Shown here in pieces: positions 1-7,545 of a DNA stretch of 22,556 nucleotides. The notes under the pieces are model-generated. The model was given only the letters and a program-made list of their open reading frames with translations, had not been told where the DNA came from and did no database searches. This stretch comes from JAHHLP01 sp041609895. Its GTDB lineage: Bacteria; Bacteroidota; Rhodothermia; Rhodothermales; JABDKH01. The stretch spans positions 1-22,556 of the forward strand of contig JBFIPX010000035.1 in the NCBI GenBank assembly GCA_041609895.1, written 5' to 3'. Numbering within the stretch: the first letter of the stretch is position 1; the number at the start of each line of letters is the position of its first letter. The position numbers were made by a program, and so were the translations under genes.

Positions 1-1
1 A

Positions 2-1123
2 GCCGCCACCTTGAGTGGAACGTCGTGTGTCCAGGAAAGAGTCGAGGCGGACTCCGTTGCATCAACGGCAACGCCAGCCCCAATGGACTATCGCAACGAC
101 TTTCAATCAAGAATCCGCTCTGTAACATTTTCGTCCCGACACACTCCGCCACCGGGTACGCTCGATGACCTGCGCGATCTAGGGATCTCGCACGTCACCC
201 TCATCACGTTCGGTTATCAGCGTAGCATAGCGGACACCACGATTCGGTTCGATCCAAACCGCCGATGGTATACCGAATCCGATCGGGGTATTACGGTGAT
301 CGCGGAGGGCGCGCGTGAGCGCGGCATGGGCACGATTTTGAAGCCGCATATCTGGGTCGGCGGCTACGACACGAGTGGCCAGCGGCGGGACATGATCGGT
401 TTTGATACCGAAGCGGAGTGGACGGCGTGGGAGTCTTCGTATCATACGTTCATTCTTCATTATGCCCGGCTAGCACGTATTATCGAGGCGGACGTTTTTG
501 TCATCGGCACAGAACTTGCCACCGCTGCGAAGGAGCGGCCAGACTTCTGGCGAAGAATCGTCTACGAGATTCGCGAGGTGTACGGCGGCACGCTCACTTA
601 CGCGGCAAACTGGTATGCGGAGTACGAGAGCGTCGAGTTCTGGTCGGCGCTCGATCTAATTGGCGTACAGGCTTACTTCCCGATATCAAGCGAAGAACGT
701 CCGTCCCCGATCGATTTGCGTGCGGGTTGGCTACCGCACAAGCGATCTCTCTCTCGAATCGCCCAGGCCCACGACAAACCCGTCTTCTTCACCGAGATCG
801 GATACCGAAGCGTCGTCGGAGCAGCGCGTGAACCGTGGCAGTGGGTTTCCCGCGAGGAAGTCGGGACTGCCCAACGCGACTTTCAGCTACAAGCGAATCT
901 CTACAACGCGTTCTTCCGCGAGGTCTGGAACGAAGACTGGTTCGCAGGCGCGTCCATTTGGCGATGGCACACGGCTGCTGAAAGCTCCGGCGCCAGACGC
1001 GCTATCGACTTTACGCCTCAGCGAAAACCCTCCCTGGCGATCATCCGTGAGTGGTTCGCAAAGGACGCAAAAACAAAAAACACTCAGGATTCCTCACTGC
1101 GTTCGGCATCGCGGACCAACTGA
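2..1123 (+). CDS. GH113-like glycoside hydrolase (TIM barrel), 5' end cut by the window edge
   Basis: The likely role is hydrolysis of a beta-mannan-type or related polysaccharide, because the sequence resembles GH113-type TIM-barrel glycosidases. Numbering from a TTG codon at 11, the two expected acidic residues sit at strand ends: E168 in VFVIGTEL (probable acid/base) and E262 in KPVFFTEIGY (probable nucleophile). Aromatic sugar-stacking stretches such as SIWRWH (316-320) also fit. The frame stays open to the left edge, and the residues just before a cysteine (TLSGTSC) could end a lipoprotein signal peptide, so the true start probably lies outside the window and the TTG is not the start. 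The gene ends inside the convergent DUF3267 gene, overlapping it by 40 bases. Family assignment is by eye; substrate is unknown. Confidence 0.7.
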   Translation, partial: AATLSGTSCVQERVEADSVASTATPAPMDYRNDFQSRIRSVTFSSRHTPPPGTLDDLRDLGISHVTLITFGYQRSIADTTIRFDPNRRWYTESDRGITVIAEGARERGMGTILKPHIWVGGYDTSGQRRDMIGFDTEAEWTAWESSYHTFILHYARLARIIEADVFVIGTELATAAKERPDFWRRIVYEIREVYGGTLTYAANWYAEYESVEFWSALDLIGVQAYFPISSEERPSPIDLRAGWLPHKRSLSRIAQAHDKPVFFTEIGYRSVVGAAREPWQWVSREEVGTAQRDFQLQANLYNAFFREVWNEDWFAGASIWRWHTAAESSGARRAIDFTPQRKPSLAIIREWFAKDAKTKNTQDSSLRSASRTN

Positions 1124-1695
1124 ATCTCGCATCCAAGTTTGTCGGGATGGTCCCGTACCGGCGTTTCACTCGGAAGGCCCCGAAGCCGCAAAACCATCTC
1201 CATGTCGCCGACCGCCGACACAATCATCAGAGCCGAATAGATGGCGATCCAGTGTGACCCGAGGGCTACAGCTGCGACTGCAGGGAAAAGACCTGTCACG
1301 ACGACCGGGAGAAGAAGCGTGAAACGATAGGCGCGAAGTGACATCGGGCGGTCGCAGTGGATGTAGACGATGCCCTGCCGCAATTTCGCCCCAAAGGTAA
1401 TCGATGATGTAGGCGTTCCGGTTGCGATCATGCCTAATGCGTGCAGTCCCTCGTGTACTGGGACCGAGAGCGTGTACACTCCTATGAGTATCAGCACACC
1501 AAGCGCTACGTCGCCAAGAAAATCAGCACCGAGCGGTGGCGGGACCAGAGACCCCCAGCCATTGACGACGGCAAACGGAACAGCGACAACCAGCATCGTG
1601 CCAATGATCCATGGTCCCAGTCGGCCAACGAGCTCGCGAACTGGTATAGTAACCTCGTGCCACATCGCAGATGGTCGCGGCTCTCCGTCTGTCAT
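1084..1695 (-). CDS. DUF3267-type putative zincin membrane metalloprotease
   Basis: This 203-residue protein has several hydrophobic segments and an HEGLH zinc-binding motif at residues 81-85, embedded in or next to a membrane helix, plus a downstream GD pair (D164) that could be the third ligand. This is the arrangement of the DUF3267 putative zincin family, related in layout to site-2 proteases. Substrate is unknown. I chose the ATG at 1695 because it overlaps the stop codon of the upstream lipoprotein gene as ATGA, the usual mark of translational coupling. A GTG at 1728 would add 11 residues and overlap more deeply. The 3' end overlaps the convergent glycosidase by 40 bases. The C-terminal tail is short and charged. 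Confidence 0.72.
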   Translation of the reverse strand: MTDGEPRPSAMWHEVTIPVRELVGRLGPWIIGTMLVVAVPFAVVNGWGSLVPPPLGADFLGDVALGVLILIGVYTLSVPVHEGLHALGMIATGTPTSSITFGAKLRQGIVYIHCDRPMSLRAYRFTLLLPVVVTGLFPAVAAVALGSHWIAIYSALMIVSAVGDMEMVLRLRGLPSETPVRDHPDKLGCEIQLVRDAERSEES

Positions 1696-2477
1696 CTGTC
1701 CGAAGCCCAGTCCGTAAAGTCCTGCCACATGATTGGGTTGAACAGGGAGTCGCTCACCGGCTCCCCTATCGCGACATCATGATAGGTCTCTTGCAGCATC
1801 AGGTTGCCGTCAAGAAGAAACTCCACCTTTGGTGCAAGCCACGCCTCACCGACCGGTTCGTAGTCGTCAAAACGAATCTCGACTACGCCATCGTCGGCTT
1901 GAGCCGGCTGCAGCAGTCTCACAAACACCAGTCTCTCTTTGTCCACCCAGAACTGAGCCGATTCCTGATCGCCAGAGAGCGCTCCCACGACGTAGGCCGG
2001 TCGACCGTTCCATTCGCTCTCGTGCATCTCGCCCATATTGATACCGAGCGAATCAATCTTGGCCAACGTCTCTTCTACCGGAGCGTGGTATACGTCAAAG
2101 CCGAGAACCAGCAGAGGGTGTATCTCAGGGCGTTCAAAAACGAGTTCGCCGTTCTGAAAGACGTACCGGTGGTCATCCACGAAGAGCAGGCCGTTGCCGG
2201 AATCTACCGGCGCGATGTCTATGCGCAATCGACCGGGAATCGATAGCGCTTCGTACCACACGGAGGTATCAGGCTCATCCTCGACGAACCGGATAGTCTC
2301 CTGAGTGAAGGTCAATGTCTTGTACCACTTTCCGTCGTACTTACCCTTCATCGCGGCAACGAGGTCGTTCGCCGACTCGACCCTGGGCTGCGCCGGCTGA
2401 CAGCCGGTAAGACAGTACATAGCCAAGATTAATCGAACAGCGGCACCGTACGACACTGACCTTCGGAGTTCGTCCAT
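1692..2477 (-). CDS. LolA/LppX-like outer-membrane lipoprotein
   Basis: This 261-residue protein begins with a lipoprotein signal peptide ending in LTGC (C26). The mature part has the run of beta strands expected of the LolA/LolB/LppX fold: an N-terminal helix (residues about 36-46), then strands such as WYKTLTFTQE and, near the end, a VEIRFDDYEPV stretch and a WLAPKVEFLLDG stretch. Such proteins carry lipids or hydrophobic ligands between membranes or stay attached to one. Its ATG shares a base with the stop of the upstream DUF5916 gene (TAATG), and its stop overlaps the start of the DUF3267 gene (ATGA), so the three are very likely one coupled operon. It is not the housekeeping LolA, which is soluble; ligand unknown. 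Confidence 0.7.
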   Translation of the reverse strand: MDELRRSVSYGAAVRLILAMYCLTGCQPAQPRVESANDLVAAMKGKYDGKWYKTLTFTQETIRFVEDEPDTSVWYEALSIPGRLRIDIAPVDSGNGLLFVDDHRYVFQNGELVFERPEIHPLLVLGFDVYHAPVEETLAKIDSLGINMGEMHESEWNGRPAYVVGALSGDQESAQFWVDKERLVFVRLLQPAQADDGVVEIRFDDYEPVGEAWLAPKVEFLLDGNLMLQETYHDVAIGEPVSDSLFNPIMWQDFTDWASDR

Positions 2478-4684
2478 TATAGCCTGAAGGTGTGTGTGTA
2501 CTTCACGAGTACCGTTCTCGCATCAGTGAAAGGCAGGACCGGAAAGACGCGATCGCGACTCGTATTGACCCCCTCGTTGTAGACGATCCAGAGGTCTTGG
2601 CCCTCGCGGAAGTTGTAACGTAAGCGGATGTTGGCTGACACGAGATCTACTGCCGAGTTGTACTGGACGAACGCGCTTATGGATGCGCGCGTGTTGAAAC
2701 CTACCTGCGCGCGAAGTCGGCTGATCACGAAATCGAACGTCTGATCGCGTTTTGGAAAACGGATCGCAACAGCCTGTACACTACCGCCTAACTCAAGATG
2801 CCGAGACGCATTCCATGTGGGTGAGATCCCCGCCGACACAACCGAGCCGTCGTAGAATGAGCCGGCAGACAGGTCAATCTGCGGCCGGAAAAGGGCACCG
2901 TCACGCGCTGAATAACTGGCACCGAATGAGGCGAACGTGTAGCGGCCCGGAGGAACGAAACTACCGTTTGCGAACGACAACGTATCTGCCAGGTCCTCAA
3001 CGACGAGGCTGACGTCACTGCCAAACGTGACGCCGCTCATCAATTCGAGGTCCATGCTGAGCTCCGCCTGGGCTGTCTCAATCGACCGGTCCTCCAGCCT
3101 CAAGAAGCTGGACCCGGTTGCTCCAGCAGCAATCCGGCGGATGGCAGACCCTTCTTCGAAAAACCAACCGTATGACACGGCGGTGCCCGGTCGGTAATAC
3201 CCGGTACGGTTCTGGAAACCTACGTCCGGTGCATAATCTTCACCGACGCGGGTAAACGACAGCTCATATGCCAGGCCCTTAACCGTCCGGCGTTGCCACT
3301 CGAGCCGAATCGCTCCGGAATCATCGAGGCGATACCCGTCCGCCTGGACGACCTCGTCATCTACGGATTGCACAAATTGTAGCGTCAGGTATTCGTCACC
3401 TGCGACTCGTATCAGACCATCCAGGCCGTAAGTGACATTGTACGAACCATCGGCCCCCAGACGTGACGTGCCGATGAGACCTGCGTAAGAATACGAGTTG
3501 ATGACGCGCCTCCTGAGTCTCAGCACGCCAAAGTTCTCCGAAGGCAGCCCGGCACTCTCGTCCGTCTGCATATTGATGACACCGACATCCCATTCTCCTG
3601 CTCGGCCAGTCAATCTCGTCCCGGCAAGAATCCGAACCTCCTGACCTTCATCATCGAGGCCGATGCGGCGACTGTTGAACACGCGGTTCGAGCCTCCGAG
3701 GTCGAAGTTGAAGATGCCAGACCGCTCCTGAAAGAACTGCCTCTTCTCCGGGAAGAATAGTGAGAACCGGGTCAAGTTAACCTCTTCGTCGTCGGCCTCG
3801 ACCTGCGCAAAATCAGTATTGGCGGTGAGGTCCAGCGTGAGATTGCTCGTAACGTTGTACTTGACGTCAAGGCCGATCTCCCTTGGATAGTCCGTATCGG
3901 TGCTGTACCGCGAGGCCGAAGGTGAGAGTCGTGCATTCTCACCGGCACCGGCCAGCAGGTAGGGCGTCACATAAACAGGCTTGGATGATCGTACTCCCTC
4001 AAGTACCACTTCAGCTGTTTGCGATGCCTTCGCAAAGCCCATGTCGTAGTCCGGACGAATGTCGGGGAAAATGTGCCTTTCGTTTGTGCGGGCGATGTAC
4101 CGGTATGTCGTCATTCCCATCACGACAGAGGCACTCTGTGCCTGAAATCCAAGACTGCTGAAAGGAATACGCATTTCGGCGAACCAACCTCTTTCGTCTC
4201 GCGTCGTCGCAACATCCCAGTAGGTGTTCCAGCTCCCGTTGACTGATCCAAATCCAGACCGAGCATCATCGCTCACGGCGAGGTCTACGCGAACGCCGTT
4301 CGGCGTCGTGAAGAACCAAAGTGTGTTTTCGTCATCATTGAACGGGTCCAGAATGATGGCAAACGTATCGTCGCCGCTGTACTGATCACGGTATAGAGAG
4401 TTACCACGGATTCCATCCGGTACCGAATCGAACAGCGCACCGGATATGTAGATGTGGTCGTCGTCGTAACCGACTCGTATCTCGGTTCGCTCCGTCATGT
4501 CGCCAGCGTAAACGGGTTGGTACATGACCAGTGGAAGAGGGTCGATTGCCGCCCACGCAGCATCGGTCAAGCGTCCGTCAAGGATTACCTCACCGTCAAG
4601 CCGCGGCAGCTTCACTGCGTCCTGGCCACGGACGGTTCCGCAGGCGAAGACCACGACGATCGTGCACAAAACCCTAACAGACAT
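2477..4684 (-). CDS. CBM9-DUF5916 outer-membrane beta-barrel protein
   Basis: This 735-residue exported protein has a signal peptide (residues 1-21, ending VRGQ), a family 9 carbohydrate-binding-like domain at about 30-215 (LDGEVILDGRLTDAAW and the DDTFAIILDPFND stretch), and then a DUF5916 region rich in alternating strands, with the FFPEKRQFFQE motif and a terminal strand ending in FRL. That end suggests an outer-membrane barrel. These proteins are common in Bacteroidota and Rhodothermota; function is unproven, though surface glycan binding or transport is a common suggestion. I chose ATG at 4684 because it places the signal peptide at the N-terminus. The upstream TTG at 4741 falls in the U-tract of the rpoZ terminator and is unlikely. 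It heads a coupled trio with the lipoprotein and metalloprotease genes. Confidence 0.82.
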   Translation of the reverse strand: MSVRVLCTIVVVFACGTVRGQDAVKLPRLDGEVILDGRLTDAAWAAIDPLPLVMYQPVYAGDMTERTEIRVGYDDDHIYISGALFDSVPDGIRGNSLYRDQYSGDDTFAIILDPFNDDENTLWFFTTPNGVRVDLAVSDDARSGFGSVNGSWNTYWDVATTRDERGWFAEMRIPFSSLGFQAQSASVVMGMTTYRYIARTNERHIFPDIRPDYDMGFAKASQTAEVVLEGVRSSKPVYVTPYLLAGAGENARLSPSASRYSTDTDYPREIGLDVKYNVTSNLTLDLTANTDFAQVEADDEEVNLTRFSLFFPEKRQFFQERSGIFNFDLGGSNRVFNSRRIGLDDEGQEVRILAGTRLTGRAGEWDVGVINMQTDESAGLPSENFGVLRLRRRVINSYSYAGLIGTSRLGADGSYNVTYGLDGLIRVAGDEYLTLQFVQSVDDEVVQADGYRLDDSGAIRLEWQRRTVKGLAYELSFTRVGEDYAPDVGFQNRTGYYRPGTAVSYGWFFEEGSAIRRIAAGATGSSFLRLEDRSIETAQAELSMDLELMSGVTFGSDVSLVVEDLADTLSFANGSFVPPGRYTFASFGASYSARDGALFRPQIDLSAGSFYDGSVVSAGISPTWNASRHLELGGSVQAVAIRFPKRDQTFDFVISRLRAQVGFNTRASISAFVQYNSAVDLVSANIRLRYNFREGQDLWIVYNEGVNTSRDRVFPVLPFTDARTVLVKYTHTFRL

Positions 4685-4740
4685 GGGGTGGTTGCTGGCC
4701 CAGAGGCTTGCGGTCAATGACAGGGTGTGATTACCAATCA

Positions 4741-4776
4741 AAATAGAAAGGGCAGATACGAAAACGTACCTGCCCT
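4741..4776 (-). terminator. Intrinsic terminator after rpoZ
   Basis: A 7-base-pair outer stem (CTGCCCT at 4770-4776 with AGGGCAG at 4749-4755 on the + strand) continues after one mismatch into a 4-pair inner stem closed by an AAAA loop (TTTT on the transcribed strand). On the minus strand it is followed by TTTCTATTTT. It lies 27 bases after the rpoZ stop and before the DUF5916 gene, so it should end the rpoZ transcript. Confidence 0.75.
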
Positions 4777-4802
4777 GCTGACTCAGCGTAATTCTGAGCC
4801 CG

Positions 4803-5126
4803 CTATTCGAAGATGTTGTCCATCGTATCGTTCGACTCCTCGGACGAATAGCGATAATAGACGTCGCCCTCTAACATCTGTTCAATTGCGATTTCTGTCG
4901 GCTCGGGCCGCACCTCGAACTCCAGCGAGATCTTCTTCTGCTCTTCCTGAAACCGTGGATCTTCGAGTTCCGGTTCAAAACCTTCGAAATAAGCCAGCTT
5001 GTGATCAAGCTCTTGCTTGGTCTTCGAAGCTACCTGCCTTGATCTCCTTGCAGCTATTGCGACACCTTCAAAGATGTTGCCGGTCTGCGCTGCAAGGGCA
5101 TCCATATCAAGAGTTTTGATGGCCAT
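4803..5126 (-). CDS. rpoZ: RNA polymerase omega subunit, Bacteroidota type
   Basis: This 107-residue protein starts MAIKTLDMDALAAQTGNIFE, then has an omega/RPB6-like helix pair (VAIAARRSRQVASKTK, residues 22-37) and the typical tail PTEIAIEQMLEGDVYYRY (about 76-93). That layout matches the omega subunit of Bacteroidota and Rhodothermota, which assists assembly of the RNA polymerase beta' subunit. A good Shine-Dalgarno (GGAGAG at 5132-5137) lies five bases before the ATG. The gene stands alone, followed by its own intrinsic terminator, and diverges from a PrcB-like gene across about 130 bases. Confidence 0.8.
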   Translation of the reverse strand: MAIKTLDMDALAAQTGNIFEGVAIAARRSRQVASKTKQELDHKLAYFEGFEPELEDPRFQEEQKKISLEFEVRPEPTEIAIEQMLEGDVYYRYSSEESNDTMDNIFE

Positions 5127-5259
5127 TTATTCTCTCCGAGGCGACAGTTCATAATAGACGTGATTGAATGATCGGATATTGCCGGAAGTTCCGCTAACTT
5201 TCTTCGGATGAATCGGTTAACGGGAATCTTCGGACCCGCGAGCACGGTACGATTGCCCA

Positions 5260-5742
5260 ATGAGATACTTCGTAAGGATTCTGGTTCTTTTGGCCTTCTC
5301 GGGAGGGCCCGGTTGGAATTGCAAATCCGAGTCCGAGCCCGCAATGCCGGTCTCCGAATCGCTGTACTTCGAGGTCGTGGGGTCCGGTCAGGCCGGTACT
5401 ATTTCAGACACCACGGAGGTCGTCCTCAGAGACTCGTCCGCGTGGGCAGAAATGGCTTCGAAACTCCGGCCACGTGAAGACTTTCTTCCGGTCGATTTCT
5501 CTCAGTACATGGTGATGCTGGTCGCACTTCCGCAGGTGTCCGGAGGCTTTCGAATCGACTTCCAGAGCGCCGAGCTAGAGTCTGGCGAAATCACAGCGTC
5601 GTATGCCGTTTCGGCCCCGGGCGGCGATTGCCTGACAATCTCGGCGTTGACACTGCCGTTTCAGGCCGTGGCCGTTAGGCAGGCGGACGGTCGCGTGTCC
5701 TTTGAGCGATCGGTTGTCCGGGAATCTTGCTCCGTCGACTGA
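5260..5742 (+). CDS. Exported protein with PrcB C-terminal-like domain
   Basis: The 160-residue protein has an N-terminal hydrophobic segment (residues 4-14) suggesting export. A cysteine at 21 follows GPGWN, which is a poor lipobox. Residues about 45-140 resemble the PrcB C-terminal domain: VDFSQYMVMLVALPQVSGGF followed by SAPGGDC and LPFQAVAV. In Treponema, PrcB stabilises the protease PrcA, but most proteins with this domain have no known role. It converges on the secreted two-repeat gene downstream, and no protease gene is adjacent, so an accessory role to a protease cannot be argued from context. Confidence 0.65.
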   Translation: MRYFVRILVLLAFSGGPGWNCKSESEPAMPVSESLYFEVVGSGQAGTISDTTEVVLRDSSAWAEMASKLRPREDFLPVDFSQYMVMLVALPQVSGGFRIDFQSAELESGEITASYAVSAPGGDCLTISALTLPFQAVAVRQADGRVSFERSVVRESCSVD

Positions 5743-5789
5743 CAACGACGTGGGAGCCCCGTACTCGGCAGGATTCTGCCACATCATTT

Positions 5790-5830
5790 ACAGGCCAGGC
5801 CCGGCCGACGAACGTGCCGGCCGAGCCTGT
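5790..5830. terminator. Stem-loop between convergent genes, possible shared terminator
   Basis: ACAGGC (5790-5795) pairs with GCCTGT (5825-5830), and CCGGC (5801-5805) with GCCGG (5816-5820) inside it. It sits in the 101-base gap between the ends of two convergent genes, where a bidirectional terminator would be expected. Neither strand has a clear U-tract, so it is only a candidate. Confidence 0.4.
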
Positions 5831-5843
5831 AACCGTGACGTCG

Positions 5844-6530
5844 TCAATTGCCCCAGGTAGCAACTCGTCGATACATGCTGAGGCCGACAACTTTGCGAAT
5901 ATCTCCCACCTTTTCAACAAAGTCGGCGTAGGCGTCGCTGGCAGTCAACCTGTCGATGAATGCATTGACAGCCTCGAAATCCGCTCCTCCGATCAGCACG
6001 GCATGTGTAAAGTTTCTGGTCCCTGTGCACATGGCCACAAGCCGCAACACGCCCGGGTTTCCGATCGCCGCATTCAGATCTGCAATCGCGCTCCGGTAGG
6101 TTGCCGCATCGGTTGTGTGTATGAGATAAGCGGCCAAATAGCCCGCCGTGTGTCGCGGTGCGCCGTGGTCGTCGACGACCGTAAATATGTTACTTCCGCG
6201 ATACTCCGAGTCCATGGTCTCTAGCCTGTAGCGCGACCACGCGTGACTGCCTACACGGGCTCCGGTCGTTGCCATGTATTGCTTGTAATTGTCGAAGTCC
6301 TCAACGACGAGATGCGATGAGCCATACTCGCCGAAGGTCTGGGCGTACAATGTGACCCGCGCATCTTTCATCGCGTCCGACTTCATCAGCTTGGCAAGCG
6401 ACTCTTCAGCCTGCGTAGGGTTCTTGTGGTGTACAGAATGAACGGCCTCGAATTTCTGCGCGAAAGATGGGCCCGCTTGCAACAGGATCACGGCAAATGC
6501 CGCGATCAGGGATACAATCCTTTTCATCAT
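5844..6530 (-). CDS. Secreted protein with two tandem ferredoxin-like alpha/beta repeats, function unknown
   Basis: The 228-residue protein starts with a clear signal peptide (MMKRIVSLIAAFAVILLQAG, cleavage after SFA). The start is an ATGATG pair (6530/6527) with GGAGAG just upstream; the longer reading from 6602 lacks support. The mature part seems to consist of two similar halves (mature start to about residue 110, and about 125 to the end), each with a strand, long helix, two strands and a second helix ending in a short aromatic/basic stretch (HAWSRYR and LSMYRRV). This recalls the dimeric alpha/beta-barrel fold. I do not recognise a catalytic motif or known family. The possible promoter at 6605-6633 precedes it. 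Confidence 0.65.
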   Translation of the reverse strand: MMKRIVSLIAAFAVILLQAGPSFAQKFEAVHSVHHKNPTQAEESLAKLMKSDAMKDARVTLYAQTFGEYGSSHLVVEDFDNYKQYMATTGARVGSHAWSRYRLETMDSEYRGSNIFTVVDDHGAPRHTAGYLAAYLIHTTDAATYRSAIADLNAAIGNPGVLRLVAMCTGTRNFTHAVLIGGADFEAVNAFIDRLTASDAYADFVEKVGDIRKVVGLSMYRRVATWGN

Positions 6531-6803
6531 GACTCTCCGTATTACTTGTGTGCGGTCGCTACGGGGCATCAACGAATTGATGTCGTTGGTTCGCCCGGCC
6601 ACGCATTATAGTTGGATGGTGTCGTTGATCCAAGTACTTGGTGGCCGAGATCGACCGTTACGGAGGTGCCAGGACCTTCCGGGATACCTGAACCACATCA
6701 AAGCCGAAAACTGGAGCTTACCAATATGCTCGATCAGGAGCGTCTCGGATTCGACGTCGTGCAGAAGTGAATGGCTGTAGGTCCAAGGCGGATGGTGGTT
6801 TCC
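6531..6803. other. 273-base gap after the ABC ATPase, no gene seen
   Basis: Between the ABC ATPase stop and the secreted protein start I find no credible reading frame on either strand and no recognisable piece of a MacB/FtsX permease. The only structure I can support is the promoter-like pair near the secreted gene. Confidence 0.6.
6605..6633 (-). promoter_or_regulatory. Possible sigma70-like promoter of the secreted repeat protein
   Basis: On the minus strand TTGGAT (6633-6628) is followed after 17 bases by a perfect TATAAT (6610-6605), about 75 bases before the ATG at 6530. The -35 box matches only 3 of 6 positions. It would give this gene its own transcript, separate from the ATPase gene upstream. 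Confidence 0.4.
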
Positions 6804-7532
6804 CTATGCCTCCACATCCTGCGGCAGATCGACCCGCTCGTCCGACTCGATCAAGCCGTCACGAAGCCGCACAATACGGCGGGCATGCCGCGCGACCTCC
6901 TCCTCGTGGGTGACGACCAGAATCGTGTTGCCCTCCTGATGCAACTGTCGGAACAGTTCCATGATCTCTGCGCCCGTGCGAGTATCCAGGTTTCCGGTGG
7001 GCTCGTCCGCGAGGATGAGTGAGGGCTTGTTGACGAGGGCGCGGGCCACAGCGACCCGCTGACGCTGACCGCCCGACAACTCGTTCGGACGATGATCGAT
7101 CCTATCTCCGAGCCCCACGCTCACAAGTGCATCAGCCGCTCGCTGGCGCCGGACCGATCTCTTTACTCCCGCATAGATGAGCGGCAACTCCACGTTCTGC
7201 AGACAGTTGACTCTTGGGAGGAGATTGAATGTCTGGAATACAAAGCCGATTTCGAGGTTACGAATGGCGGCCAGCTCGTTGTCCGTCATCCGGCTGACAT
7301 CCCGATCGTTCAGGATGTACTGACCTTCCGTAGGCGTGTCGAGACATCCGATGATGTTCATCAGAGTCGACTTTCCTGAACCCGACGGACCCATGATGGC
7401 TACATACTCGTTCCGGCCGATTTCGAGATCTATTCCAGCGAGAGCGTGCACGAACTGCTCGCCCATTTGGTAGACCTTGGTAATACCGGCCAACGAGATC
7501 AGTGCATCTCTACTCATTATTGGGGCCCGCAT
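6804..7532 (-). CDS. MacB/LolD-type ABC transporter ATPase
   Basis: This 242-residue protein has all ATPase motifs: Walker A GPSGSGKST (48-56), Q-loop Q100 in FVFQTFNLLP, signature LSGGQRQRV (152-160), Walker B SLILADEP with E177, and the switch histidine H209 in VVTHE. The spacing and the LNDRDVSRMTDNELA stretch put it in the MacB/LolD/FtsE-like group that energises export or lipoprotein release with FtsX-like permeases. It follows the membrane fusion protein gene by 13 bases, so it belongs to the tolC-macA cluster, but no permease gene follows. The start could be ATG at 7532 or 7517; neither has a clear Shine-Dalgarno. Confidence 0.88.
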   Translation of the reverse strand: MRAPIMSRDALISLAGITKVYQMGEQFVHALAGIDLEIGRNEYVAIMGPSGSGKSTLMNIIGCLDTPTEGQYILNDRDVSRMTDNELAAIRNLEIGFVFQTFNLLPRVNCLQNVELPLIYAGVKRSVRRQRAADALVSVGLGDRIDHRPNELSGGQRQRVAVARALVNKPSLILADEPTGNLDTRTGAEIMELFRQLHQEGNTILVVTHEEEVARHARRIVRLRDGLIESDERVDLPQDVEA

Positions 7533-7545
7533 TAAGCATCAACAC

